Both the position numbers and the translations under genes were made by a program. From Neckera pumila (Eukaryota > Streptophyta > Bryopsida > Hypnales > Neckeraceae): a stretch of 64,000 nucleotides of DNA. This document shows, one piece after another, positions 11,431 to 23,029 of this stretch. How positions within the stretch are numbered: position 1 is the first letter of the stretch; each line of letters opens with the position of its first letter. The stretch spans positions 1,922,001 through 1,986,000 of the forward strand of contig OZ018415.1 of the NCBI GenBank assembly GCA_963969595.1, given 5' to 3'. The notes beneath the pieces are model-generated. The model had not been told where the DNA came from, made no database searches, and saw nothing but the letters and a program-made list of their open reading frames with translations.

Positions 11431-13361
11431 CTGTGGAATTTCAGTTTCTCATTGGTGTCATCCCGTTTTCACTTCACTTACGGCTAAATGATGTGACCTG
11501 GTTTGCTAGAACTTAAATTAGTAGAGGCCTAAGTTTACTGCAGTGATAAACACATACTGAATGAGAATTAATGCGTCATGCGTTCCGAGTCACCCATCAC
11601 GGCGAGCCTGTATTTGTTGTTCCAAGCAGTCTGGAACGGGCATAACACGGACAGAGAAAGGAACTCTGCCTATTTCCGGGCTGGGTGAACTAGGAGTCCA
11701 TCAATAGGACTCCGGAGAGAGTCCAGTAACGACATTCCTCTCTTCTAAACTCTCTTGATTATAAGATACTAATCTTAGTAATTGTAACCAGAATATATTC
11801 ATGATCATATTCAAGATTAGGTTTGTAAACGTGTTTGTGAATGTGGTTCTGATAACATGTAAGAGGTACAACTGCGTATGGAGCCCTAGAAGGATTAAAA
11901 TAAGGGCTGAAAGCACCAATATTGTAGAATTTGGTCTATACTAGGCTAAAGTTTGAATCTTCTTTATGTGACTTAGTGCACAAGAAATCTATCACTTCCC
12001 TTGTCCACCTGACGAAGGTAACTCACGTGAAGGTTTATTTATGCATGTTCATAACAATGTAGTCTTCATGATATACAAAAGAGGTTAATAAGTGTAGGGG
12101 CATTATAGTAGGACCGGGATTAACACTAGCAATAGTTGAAAAGACCAATGCTGGTAGATTTGATGCAAGCTGGTCCAGGATTTAAACCCACCTTATGTGA
12201 CCTAGAGCAAGACTTGTAGGGAGTGTATTGAGAAGGAAGCTGCCACATAACTTGCCCATCTTTGACAAACATTTCATGTGACGCGTTGTGTTCATGCTAT
12301 CCTTAGTGAGGCTACGCATATGACTAATTGCGTTATGCAAGAACAAAAGTAAAATTCATACACAGATATGCCCCCAAACCGACTAAGTCGACTAAGTCGA
12401 AGCATGTCCATTATTAAGAAGTGTTGCATTCATCGTGGATAAACCTCAACCACTAACATGATCACCAAATTACTGGAGCAGCGCAATTTGAGCCATGCAC
12501 TGCACCACATCAAGATAAAATATTCGAGGGGTGATTGCACATTTATGGGCGGCCAAAACGGCACAGACTCTTGCAACTTCCGATGTATCGACTTGTGCAA
12601 AACTGTAAAGATTCTTACGTGTAGAAAACTGAACGTCATCTCCCTACATAAATCTTCCCGTGCTAAATTGAAGTCCTTAGATTCAATACAATGCAACTTC
12701 CAGCAGAATACATCTCGCATACCTTACGACTTAATACCAGGCCAGCTAAGTGGCAATTGACAGCTTTTAAATACGAGCAGCAAACGTCAGGGGCATCGTT
12801 ATCCAGTATAATCCACATATTCCAGGTTATATTTCCTTCAAATTCTTCGTTTCAACGCAGGTAGTGGGAGTTTATGAGGTGAAAATATTGAATTCTGTAA
12901 ACAAAAAATTACACAATGTCAAAGAAAAAAAGTATTTCGTAAATTTCAGCACTCTTGACTTGGAGTTTCGCTTTCTAGAGTAAGGAAGAGGATACTAAAA
13001 CCGCTAGGGACCTAATCCCGCCTCCTGTGCTGACCCCTGTTAGCATTACACTTGGTTGGACTTACTAACAAGGGGTGCAAGCACGAATTGGTTAAATGCC
13101 TCTATCTTTGAATGGAAATGGGTTGTCCACTGTCACTTGTAGCAGTCTACAACCTCCATCCACAGCACTTTGATCTCAACAATTTGGTTCTTGTACCCAG
13201 AGTCTAGGGTCTCTCGACACCTCTCTACAACTCTCCAAAAGCACACTCCGGCACATGTTAAAATGCGCACCAGTAACGCATAGAGAGTCCTCTACCATAA
13301 AACCCTAGAAAAGAACATCAAGCAGGTTGAGAGGAAAACACTTGCCGATTTGTTCAGGCCC
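11431..13361. other. Intergenic DNA, nothing recognised
   Basis: Mixed composition, less AT-rich than the flanking repeats. Open frames on both strands at about 12430-12760 overlap each other and match nothing I recognise. The stretch separates the 3' end of the hydrolase from the convergent prefoldin gene. Confidence 0.45.
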
Positions 13362-13793
13362 CTAAACCAGAACCCCTTGAGCAGCTCTCTCTTTCGCAGC
13401 CTTCTCCGGCACACCCACATCATCCCCCTTCCCCCGCACCTTGATCTTGTATTTGGCCTCAAACGCGGTAAACTCCTTGCTTTTCTTGTCCAGCGCTTCC
13501 ATGAGCCGGGTAATCACTTCTTGCAGACCCTCCTTGTTGCGATTGACAGCGGGCAGGACCTCTCCCACGGTACGCTCCACTAAAACACCCCCGATCATGC
13601 GAAAACACTTCCGCCCAGGGTCCAGAGGCTGAATCGCATTAATCACCAGCTGGTGCTCGTTCAGCTCCTGCTCTAGCTCGTTGATCTTACCGTACAACTG
13701 ATTAAGCTCGGAACGCATGAAGTTCCACTTCCCCGCTACCGCTTGCTCACTCATCATCTCCCCCACCTTCTCACTGCCCCCACTCTCCGCCAT
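13362..13793 (-). CDS. PFD2: Prefoldin subunit 2
   Basis: Single-exon gene on the minus strand, 143 aa, stop TAG at 13362-13364. It is a beta-type subunit of the hexameric prefoldin (GimC) co-chaperone, which captures nascent tubulin and actin in the cytosol and passes them to the CCT/TRiC chaperonin. Two coiled-coil helices (about residues 17-55 and 85-118) flank a beta-hairpin carrying the family signature: INAIQPLDPGRKCFRMIGG (51-69) followed by VLVERTVGEVLPAV (70-83) and NRNKEGLQEVI (84-94). A short charged tail ends in AQGVLV, as in other plant PFD2 proteins. The frame is open upstream to 14201, but the family start is the ATG at 13793 (MAESGG...); the longer version would add 136 residues with no relation to prefoldin. 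An unrelated MITE lies about 320 bp upstream of the start. Confidence 0.95.
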   Translation of the reverse strand: MAESGGSEKVGEMMSEQAVAGKWNFMRSELNQLYGKINELEQELNEHQLVINAIQPLDPGRKCFRMIGGVLVERTVGEVLPAVNRNKEGLQEVITRLMEALDKKSKEFTAFEAKYKIKVRGKGDDVGVPEKAAKERAAQGVLV

Positions 13794-14111
13794 CGCTCCG
13801 AAAATTATTTCAAAACAATAAAAAACACTTTGAAATCCAAGACCTTCTCCAAAGCACAGACACAAAACCCTTCTCAATTTTCCTCCGAAAGTATGAAGAG
13901 AAAACCGCAATTGATCGAGTTTTTCCGCTGGATTCGTGAAAATCCTCCCTGCAAACAAATACACGCAAGCAAGAGGAGCAGCAACGCAAACGGGTTTAGG
14001 GTTGCATGCGATCCAACGATGTGCGGATGGATGAAGGGAGCCAGTCGGTGGAATGAATGCTCCTGGATGATACTTACGCTGTCGAACTTTACTAGTCTGG
14101 GTCAGGAGGAT

Positions 14112-14330
14112 TGACCCCCTTATTGCCCCAGATAAGAGTAAATGTAATAAATGTAAAAATTGCCCCCTATTTTGTGCCACGTATATTTTGTATTTCTTCA
14201 CGTCCCCTAGAGTGCTAATTTGGGGCCTCTAATTTCAAATATGAATTCAAAATTTGCAAATTTGATTATAGGTGGCAAATAAAAAATTATAATATTTTCT
14301 GCAAGGATAAAATACGGGGCAATAAGCTCG
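14112..14330. mobile_element. MITE with 'GCTAATTTGGGGCC' core, close to the PFD2 5' end
   Basis: Short inverted ends ttattgcccc (14120-14129) and ggggcaataa (14317-14326) enclose a core shared with 22550-22793, 48896-49166 and 50172-51391: ctaatttggggcctct, then atgaattcaaaatttgcaaa, then a 'ggtggcaaataaaaaatt' tail. About 220 bp, non-coding. It lies within about 320 bp of the prefoldin start and could be part of its promoter. Confidence 0.65.
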
Positions 14331-14482
14331 CGAGCTTGAGGGAATCAATTCTTCCTAGCCTTTGAGTCTAAGGGTGTATATGATGAGAGCATCGCCACCC
14401 ATTCCAAAAAACAAGGTTGGGGAATGGAGTGGCCGAGCCGAGTAGCTCTTGGGCCGCTTCCATCCTTCACTCATCCCCGCCC

Positions 14483-15625
14483 TTAACCCCCTAGAGGCCC
14501 AAGGTCTTTTTTCTGCCAAAAAACACTCAAAACTGCCATTTTTATAGCAAAGAGCAAAAAAAATTGAAAAAATATTTTTTTTGCACGTCTAACCATAAGA
14601 TCTTACACCTAACTAGTATGAGAATGTGTAGAAAAATTTTCAGAATTTTTGACTGCACATATTGCAAGAAATCTGCATTTAAAGTGGAAAAAAAAGTATT
14701 TCAGCACATTGTAGGACTAGATTTTTTGACTTTGAACATTTTTAACTTAAATCTTTTTGCACTACAAAGTTTTGAGTTTTTAACCTTTATAGTAAGAATT
14801 GAATTGAGAGTCTAGGGGAAAAAAATTCCAAAAAAAGTTAATTTTCATTATTAAAAAAATTGTTAAGCAGAAGTAGGTACGAGATAGACGAAAACTCTAA
14901 AATGTTAATATCTTTTATGTGGAATTAAAAAGCACTAATCCCAATGGTGAGATTGTTCTAGCAAAAGAACTAAACCTTGTGGAATGAATTTTTTTTTAAA
15001 TTGTAAAAATTGCATTCAAAAATGAATCCTACGAGTTATTTTTTTCAGGAGATGCTCTAAGTGCCCAAGAAACAAGATTGTCCATAACTTTCTTATATCA
15101 AATCCAGTTGAAATGAATCATTACAAGAGAGAGGGGAGTTTTAAGTGAGTTTTTAAATATAGTCCTAGAGATAAGATTATAATTAATGACCTTTATAGAG
15201 ATTTTCAATAAAATTTTATTTCAAATACATGAATTTCTAGTAAAATTTTATTGAAAATCTACATAAAGATCATTACTTATAATCTTATCTTCTAGGACTC
15301 TACTTCAAAACTCACTTAAAACAACCCTTTCTCTTGTAGTGAACCAAAGCTTTCCAAATAGGCAAAAATAAAATCTATAAGACAAAAAGAATTTTAAATA
15401 AAAAATAAAAAATTATTGTTGCCTCCTGAACATTGTTTTGAGCTTATTTGGGCATAACTTTTTTTTCCAGGCACCCATTGGAAAAAAAAATGATTCGCCC
15501 ATGAAGCTTAGCATTTTTCGTATCTTCAAATTTTTTTTGGAAAATCACGACAAAAATTCAGTCCGTAGGTACTTGCCCAAAATCCTATTTATCCCCCAAA
15601 GGGACAATAGGCTTTTAGGGGTTAA
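14483..15625. mobile_element. TTAA-flanked non-coding element A (A-type)
   Basis: Ends ttaaccccctagaggccc and gacaataggcttttaggggttaa. The left end has the 'caaaaaacactcaaaactgcc' order typical of one A-type terminus; the right end has the hairpin-bearing terminus (tcccccaaagggacaatagg). Total 1,143 bp, of which 223 bp (15119-15341) is a later MITE insertion, leaving about 917 bp, the same size as members at 20465 and 56755. No transposase. Confidence 0.85.
15119..15341. mobile_element. CACTA-type foldback MITE nested in element A
   Basis: 223 bp with long inverted arms (about 95 bp each). The right end read outward-in begins CACTACAAGAGAAAGGG; the left begins CATTACAAGAGAGAGGG. Other A-type copies keep the empty site as gaatcaaagc; here it reads gaat[element]aaccaaagc, which fits a 3-bp target duplication (aat/aac), as expected for the CACTA (En/Spm) superfamily. 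Confidence 0.82.
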
Positions 15626-17384
15626 AGACATGCCAAACCAAGTTAATCTTATGCATTAATGACTTGGCAAAAATAAGAGCCAACTAACATGCAAATTGAT
15701 TAAAAAATTGTAAGAAATGAGGTATTGCCGCCCACAAACCAACAAATTCAACAAGATCAAGCAAGAGTCAAAGCATAGTAGAGACCGGGGCTTTTTTTTT
15801 GGCCTTTTGGTACCAAATTGCACCCAAAAAAATGATTTAGCTAAACAATGGCAAAAATTTGTGAAGTTTTTTGCCAGAAAAATTTGAGTTAAAAAAAATC
15901 TTGGATGAAATCACCAAATTGTAGATGAAAACATAATTATATACATGTGATATGTGCTAATGTGATATTTTCTATCCAATGAATGATGAAATTTCGAGCA
16001 CCACTATAACATTTTATATTGCCACTTTGGCACTTCATGAAAAATGAAAATAAAGCCTTGGTGAGGATGCTCTCCTAGTGTTTGGATGGGGAATTTTGGA
16101 GTGATTGGTTCCCTTTTGCCCCTGGCTGAGTCCGCAGTGGACCACTTTCTTCTGGCCAGCCATACCTACGCCCGAGGCGGGGAGCTTCCGTATGAATGAG
16201 TGGCAATGCTCTCAAGACATTCACATTTGAGGTCCCATTATAAATTATAAACTAATTTTTGAATCTAATGTGGACAAGCCCATAATGTTCCATACTCTTA
16301 TGGTTTAGCTTCCCTATAGATTGAAGAATACTTAGAATATTTTAGGGGTTATTGATGCACTTTTCAAAACATTTGTCATCCACTGGTGAATGGTAATTGA
16401 CCATTTTGGAATTAATCCCTTAGTACTTGAACTAAAAATATAAAATCCTGAGTACTCAACTCTTGTATTATATGTAGGAGTCTTCGGCATTAAAACGGCT
16501 TTTCTAAAAATTATATCTAATTAAAAATACCCAAAAGTTAGGTGAAGACCAAATTAAAAGAAAATTAAATGTAGACAAAGTTGAATTGCATACATATTAG
16601 AAAAAAACTCACAACATATATGAAGAGTTGAAACACCTAAGCACAGTTTTTAAAATTCCATACAAGAAGTTCCCTCCAATTAAATTTAAATTTTTATTAA
16701 ACAATCCAAAATGTTGAATAGCTTGTCCTATGATACATGTATTAAAAAAGCTCATATAATTAGTTTTTTAATGCTATTAGTGTCCTCAAATAATATTCAT
16801 TTCATGTATATAATTATATTTTTGGATTCCTTGTCAAAAGGGCTATAAGAATTTTCTACATAAAAACAAATTATATCCATTGAAATTGGACTAGAATGCA
16901 TTATAAGTGATTATAATGAAGGCCATATAATATGGGAGTTATGTACTTAGGCAAAAATGTGCTTAAATTGTGCTTCAATAGCCAATAATAGGAATTTTTT
17001 GAGCACATGTAAATCATTTGGTAAAGCTTTTGTTCATTCCTGTGCTATATTTTAGAGGTTCTCCTGTTGATATGAAAATGAACCCTTTGGCTAAACATGT
17101 ACTTAGGGGTTGCTGTAATTCAACAATTATAACTTGTTTAGTAAAGGACTATTACTTAGTCATAGATTTAGTAGCCACAATGATTAATTTTAGGAATTTG
17201 GATAGTCTATAAAGAGGATCAATTTACAATTGAAATGGTAGCTTATTAAACATTTTTTGGACAAACATAGGTCAAATTGTGCCCTATGAAACACTTTTGG
17301 TCTACTTTGGTCACAAAAATGCTATTCTAAGCAATTTTGGTGAAATTTTAAGTTTGGATTTTAATTTGAACTCTATACCTTAAA
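15626..17384. other. AT-rich intergenic DNA, no gene seen
   Basis: Apart from the GC-richer patch at 16075-16214 noted with the composite element, I see no gene or repeat boundary I can support. Confidence 0.45.
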
Positions 17385-18440
17385 TGAGGTTGTTTTTGTT
17401 GTGTTTGCTTGTTACAGTGAGATCTCTGGAACTATGCATCTTTTCATCATGTTTTTGGTACCCTTGGAAAGCTTTCTCCAAGGAAAGGTATATAGACTTT
17501 GTTTCATGGCATTTGGACCTACGTGTAAACTGAGTGATTGAAGTTTGGAGTTTTTTGAATTAAAAAATTAGAAAATAACTTTAACTTTTATTTTGGCTAT
17601 AGCAATGGCACAATGTACACTCTAATCCATCCATCCATTACCTTAAGTTAGGCTATTTGTTTGTTTTGTTTGATTTGTTTGTTAAAGTGAAGAATCCGTG
17701 ACTACATTTCAAATCTCGTTTTTGGTACCATCAAAAAGCTCTCGGCAAGGAGGAGTGCATGGGCTTTGTTTCAACTAACGGCACAAAAGTTATTGAATTC
17801 CAAAGTTTTTATTAAATAAATTTTTTGAAAAGAGTACTTTTACTTTTATTTTGATTGTAGCAATGGCAAAGGGCACACTTTGTTTTGTTGTGTTTGGACC
17901 TACAGTGTGAAATTTTTTGAGTTTTAAAGTTATTGAATTTCAAAGTTATTATGAAGTAGAAAATTAAATTAAATTATATTTTACTTTGGAAAAACCATAA
18001 CTTTTAAATGCCACAAAACAAAGAGTCTTTGTGCATAGAGCTTTCTATTCATGCCAATTTCTTGGCGTTTGGACTTACGTTAGCAAAGATACTTAAACTT
18101 GAAATTTTTATGAATTAAAAAATTAGAAAATTACTTTCAATTTCATTTTAGTTGTGGCAACGACACAGACACACTATTGTAAATTAAATAAAGTTGTTTG
18201 TTTTGTTTTGTTTATTACAATGAGATATCTAGAACTATGTGTCTTCCAATTGCGTTCTTGGTTCCATCGGAAAACTCTCTTCAAGGAAGGATGTACAAGC
18301 TTTGTTTTGTGACATTTGGACCTATAATGTAAAAGTTATTGAATTTCAAAGATTTCATGAATTAAAAAATCAAAAAATTACTTATATCTTTTCTTTATTA
18401 TACTATGGCAACATCACATGGCATACTAGTCTAAGTGAGG
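17385..18440. repeat. Degenerate tandem repeat, about 260-bp unit, about four copies
   Basis: Recurring phrases at about 17395, 17655, 17920 (partial) and 18190: ttgtttgttttgtttg, then agtgagatctctggaacta, ttggtaccatcgaaagct, aaggaaggtgta, gactttgtttc..ggcatttggacctac, and aagttattgaattt. Copies are strongly diverged. Non-coding. Confidence 0.7.
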
Positions 18441-18605
18441 TTTAAATATTAATGGAGATTACTAAATAATGTAAAATATAGATGAAAAGATATTTTATTG
18501 CCTTTCATGTATTGTACAATAAAATATAGACCCTAAATGGTTAAATTTTTCTCTCTTTCAAAATAATATCAAGTAAAACTACAATTTAAAGCTAATGTGT
18601 GTTCA

Positions 18606-19354
18606 TTAACCCCTAAAGGACCAAACACCATTTTTTGGCAATATAGCGATTTTTGGGAGCTCACTACGAACATAGTTTTTATTTTTTTTCTTTGAAAATT
18701 TCACAAAACATGTGCCCGAGGAGTAGCTTTAAGGTCCAACAATTTTCATAACTTTTGACTACATGGTTAAAAAGTTATTGCATGATATGTAATTTTTCGC
18801 GTTCGGCGGGCAGCCCGGGCAGCTCAAAAAACTCCTTCAAAAATCACTTTTTTGAAAAATGAAAAAGTTGGAAGTGGTTTTAAGGAAGCAGTTTAGAGTA
18901 GAAAAGTTTGAATCACTCCATTTTGCTAAATGAGGTGAGAGTTATTAAGAATTTCAGTTTGTGGATAGGTATGGAGTCTCTGGATTCCAAACCTACCCAC
19001 AAACTGGAATTCTAAATAACTCTCACCTCATTAAACAAAATGGAGTGATTCAAACTTTTTCACTCTTAAATGTTCCCTTAAAACCACTTCAAACTTTTTC
19101 ATTTTTCAAAAAAGTGATTTTTGAAGGAGTTTTTTGAGCTGCCCGGGCTGCTCACCGAACGCGGAAAATTACATATCATGCAATAACTTTTTAACCGTGT
19201 AGTCAAAAGTTATGAAAATTGTTGGACCTTAAAGTTACTCCTTAGGCACATGTTTTGTGAAATTTTCAAAGAAAAAAATAAATACTTCGTTTGTAGTGAG
19301 CTGCCCAAAATCGCTATGTTGCCAAAAAACAATGTTTGGTCCTTTAGGGATTAA
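18606..19354. mobile_element. TTAA-flanked giant palindrome (element C, C-type)
   Basis: A 749-bp foldback. Left arm from 18606 (ttaacccctaaaggaccaaa) and right arm to 19354 (tttggtcctttagggattaa) are near-perfect reverse complements about 365 bp long, meeting at a 20-bp spacer at 18971-18990. The arm sequence also occurs as a single arm in the element at 52261-52670 and in the left half of 50278-51226. No coding capacity. A read-through transcript would fold into a hairpin several hundred base pairs long. Confidence 0.92.
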
Positions 19355-19689
19355 TATTAACACTAGTACATTGTTGCCAAGTAGTCTAAATTTCAAGAAA
19401 TGTAAAAAAGAACTACAAAATGCAAGTCAAAAAAAGACTTTTAGGTGTTTATATGCAGAATAAATACACTTAAATTGTTGTAGACACATACATATATAAT
19501 GCAATCATCTCAATATTGATAAATTTGAAACTATATAATAATTTTCTTTATTATATTTTAAAAAGAGTTTCAAAATTCATTTATTATACAATCAATTAAT
19601 TGGGAATTTGAGAAATTAAACCTAATAACTTCTTAAACAGTATAAAAACAATGTGCATCACTTTATCATGAGAAAAATATTGATGCTAT

Positions 19690-19936
19690 ATCATTAGAAG
19701 AGATTTAGGCCTCTAAAAGATTGCGAGTTCCCGGGCTGTAGGAACTCTGCAGGAATGCTGGGACGCTGCAGAGTGGCCAGGCTGACAAGACCAAGCGACT
19801 GCCATGTCACATTTTTTGAATTTTTTTAGTAATCTTTTAACATTTTATTAATTTTTTTCTGACAGTAGTGCACTGTTTCTAGCATCGGGAACAGCTCTAA
19901 AATGGTCTTCCGGAGGCTCAAATCTCCTCTAATGAT
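19690..19936. mobile_element. MITE with 'AGGCCTCT' ends
   Basis: Ends atcattagaagagattt and aaatctcctctaatgat are inverted repeats that extend inward over about 30 bp. The inner phrases gattgcgagtt and aaatggtctt..gagg recur in the element at 63213-63511, which also has inverted ends. About 247 bp, non-coding. Confidence 0.75.
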
Positions 19937-20464
19937 TTTGGATGCTACGAAAAATATTTGTTTATATTTATAAAAAAATATTTGTTTTTTGGAATGAAAC
20001 TCTAAAGTAAGATGTTTTTTGGAAGTTGAAATACACCTTATTCAAACCATTTTTTGACTATTAATAACTATTATTTGGATAAAATTAAATAATTGATAAG
20101 AACTTTTATGAAATTGCAATTTTATATATATACTAAAATGCATTTAACAAGACTTTACCACACACTATTACAAATTGGATTAATATAGACATCAATCATT
20201 TGATTTGATACCTTTGTAGTTGTAAATAATGAGATTTAAGTTGAAATTTCAATCATTTAGATATGTACTAAAGCATATTTATACTTTGTCTTTAAACCAC
20301 TTCCTTGAATCATTAATAATAATGATTTTTACATAAATACAGTAATAACTATCAACCACCTACAAAGATGTCACCAAGTAGTTCACTATCAATACCTTTG
20401 AAGATATTTTTAATATTTAATATCCTATGAAAAGGCAAATTTGGTATAAATTAAGTCATTTTTG

Positions 20465-21380
20465 TTAACCCCTAAAAAGCCTATTGTCCCTTCGGAGGAC
20501 CAATGGGATTTTAGATAGGTACCTACAAGCTGAATTTTTGTTGTGATTTTTCAAACCTTTTTTTGAAGAAAGAAAAACTGCTAAGCTTTGTGGGAATATA
20601 ATTTTTATCAATTAGTGCCTGGAAAAAAGAATTATGCTCAAATAAGCTCAAAAGAGTGTTCGGAGGGCAGCAAATTTTTTTTAAATTAAATTTAAATTTT
20701 TAAATTTTTTTTCTTATAGATTATATTTTTGTCTATTTGAAAAGCTTTGATTCATTTCAATTGGATTATTTATGAGAAAGTTATAGACAATCTTGTTTTT
20801 TGGGCACTTAGAGTATCTTTGTGAAAAAAATAACTTGTAGAATTCATTTCTGAATGCAATTTTTACAATTTTTCAAAAGAAAAAGTTCCACAAGGCTTAG
20901 TTTTTTTGCTAGAACAATCTCACCGTTGGGATTAGGGCTTTTTAATTCCACATGAAAGATATCAAAATTTTAGATCTTCCTTCTATCTCTTACCTACTTC
21001 TACTTAACAATTTAAAGAAAATTAAAATTAAGTTTTTTTGGATTTTTTTTTTGTAGACTTTCAACTCAATTCTCCACTATAAAGATTTAAAGCTCAAAAC
21101 TTTGTAGTGCAAAAAAATTAAGTTAAAAATGTTCAAAGTCATAAAATCTAGTCCTGCAATCTGTTGAAAAACTTGTTTTTTTCACTTTAAACGAAGATAT
21201 CTTGCAATCTATGCGGTCAAAAATTCTGAATTTTTTTTTGCACATTCTCATACTAATTAGGTGTAAGATCCTATGGTTAAATGTGCAAAAAAAACATTTT
21301 TCAATTTTTTTACTCTTTACTATAAAAATGGCAGTTGGGGTGTTTTTTGCAAAAAAAGGCCTTAGGCCTTGAAGGGTTAA
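20465..21380. mobile_element. TTAA-flanked non-coding element D (A-type)
   Basis: 916 bp, inverted in orientation relative to the copy at 14483. Left end ttaacccctaaaaagcctattg with subterminal hairpin (ttgtccc ttcgga ggaccaa); right end ggccttgaagggttaa. Internal landmarks shared with other members: tacctacaagctgaattttt, gcctggaaaaaagaattatg, ctcaccgttgggatt, and atcttccttctatctcttacc. Confidence 0.87.
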
Positions 21381-21477
21381 AAACTGTCTCATATCATCTT
21401 ATGAATGGTATGAGGTGATTGAGATCCCTAAAAATTTGAAGCAAAAATTTCAGCACTTGTGTGCAGAATCAAACCTT

Positions 21478-22170
21478 CAGGTATGTTATTCAAGCATCTT
21501 CTTCTATAATTGGATAAAAGTCAATTTGACTTTGGACCATCATATTTGTGGTCAACTAGATATTGTAAACTAAATTGTACTTTGAATTAATAGAAATTTT
21601 ACCTCATCACTGACAATGAGAGCTGCATATGTTGGCACGTCAAATGTTTCAGCGTAGAATATGTATTCTTGCATTCATGTTTAGTAGTCGCCACTTTAGC
21701 GTCAAGATCTTTACGTACGTTATCCAAACATCCTATTCTATAGTTGGATAACAGTCGATTTGACTTTGGACCATCGTATCTGTAGTCAACTAGATAGTGT
21801 GAAATAAATAGTACTTTGAGTCAATGGAAATTTATACCTCATTGCTGACAATAACAACTGCATGGCTGGCACGTCAAATGTGTCAATGTGGAATATGTAT
21901 TCTTGCATTCATGTTTAGTAGTTGTCACTTCAATGTCAAGACCTTTACGTACGTTATCCAAACGTATTATTCTATAGTTGGATAAAAGTCGATTTGACTT
22001 TGAACCATAGTATTTGCAATCTACTAGATAGTGTGAACTAAATAGTACTTTGAGTTAATGGAAATTGATCTTACAGCTGACAATGACAACTGCATGTGTT
22101 GACACGTCAAATGTGTTAGTGTGGAATATGTATTCTTGCATTCATTTTTTTTAGTATTCATCACTTCAAT
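21478..22170. repeat. Tandem repeat, 234-bp unit, three copies
   Basis: Copies start near 21478, 21711 and 21945. Shared phrases include ttacgtacgttatcca, tctatagttggataaaagt, tttgactttggaccat, caactagatagtgtgaa, gacaatgacaactgcatg and gtcaatgtggaatatgtatt. The first unit is the most diverged. Non-coding; no gene is built from it. Confidence 0.85.
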
Positions 22171-22549
22171 GTCAAGACATGCTTCCATTTTGTACTTCTG
22201 GATAACATCGTACGTGTTAAATAATTGAAGCACTTAGACTTTTCTTCATATGAAATTGTAGCTAGAACAAATTCTTATCTTTACAAGATCAACTTAATTC
22301 ATCACTTTTGTACCAGATTCTCCTAGTATCCATTAAACTAACAACATCAAAATCCTTGAATTGTAGTCTCAATTCTAAATTTGACATGAAAAAAGAAGAT
22401 TTATAGATTTCAAAACACTTTCACAATTTTAACACCCTCATGATCAAACATTATAAATTGCTTCATACTTTGATATTGATTACACCCATTAATTTTCCTC
22501 CACCAAGTTGGCCTTTCCACTAGCCCACTAGCCACTTTTCCAGCAAAAT

Positions 22550-22793
22550 GCTAAACCCGTCTCACGAAGTGGGCCACGCAAGGTGAATTTTGTGTTCTAT
22601 TAAAAAAACAAAACTTATTTTGTGCTGTGTTATTTCTATATTCTTCATTTCTCCTAGCTAATTTGAGGCCTCTCATTGCAAATATGAATTCAAAATTTGC
22701 AAATTTTATTATGTGTGGAAAATAAAAAATTCTTGTATTTTTCCCTTGGGATAAAGTCACCCCGGGTGGCTCACTTTGTGAGATGGGTTTAGC
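22550..22793. mobile_element. MITE with 26-bp inverted ends, 'GCTAATTTGAGGCC' core
   Basis: Left end gctaaacccgtctcacgaag and right end ctttgtgagatgggtttagc are inverted copies. The core (tcctagctaatttgaggcctc, then atgaattcaaaatttgcaaa) is the same as in 14112-14330, 48896-49166 and 50172-51391, although the terminal repeats differ completely. It lies about 500 bp before the GC-rich PDS5 promoter. Confidence 0.8.
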
Positions 22794-23029
22794 GTCCTGC
22801 CTTTTCCTTGGATGAATGAAAAATGGAGTCAGCCAATCCATGGACCTGGAAAAGTGGAAATGGGAGAACCTAAATGATGAGAGTACCGGTATAAAATACC
22901 TCAACAAGAGGAGTGCTGTAGCCTGGCTATGTCGCCATGCTCCCTGAAACTAATCAATTGCCAAAATCCAACATCGCTCAAAAGCCCACGGATTCCCTCA
23001 TGAACACACTGCCGCCTCGAAACTTGGAG

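Larger units (their letters stand above)
14384..16214. mobile_element. Possible composite element bounded by 21-bp inverted repeats
   Basis: Left end tgagagcatcgccacccattc (from about 14384) and right end gaatgagtggcaatgctctca (to about 16214) are inverted copies differing at about three positions. GC-richer segments lie just inside both ends (14400-14480 and 16075-16200). The interval holds TTAA element A and a CACTA-type MITE. No flanking target duplication is evident, so the boundaries are tentative. Confidence 0.4.

Noticed and set aside
13794..14201. In-frame N-terminal extension of prefoldin subunit 2 to 279 aa
   Set aside because: The extra 136 residues have no relation to the family; the ATG at 13793 gives the normal length and N-terminus.
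18606..19354. PIF/Harbinger (3-bp TAA/TTA duplication) as an alternative origin for the TTAA elements
   Set aside because: A 3-bp model makes the ends asymmetric (CCCC...GGGGT); the TTAG insertion at 54057 fits a 4-bp direct duplication with symmetric CCCCT...AGGGG ends better. It is not fully excluded without more sites.
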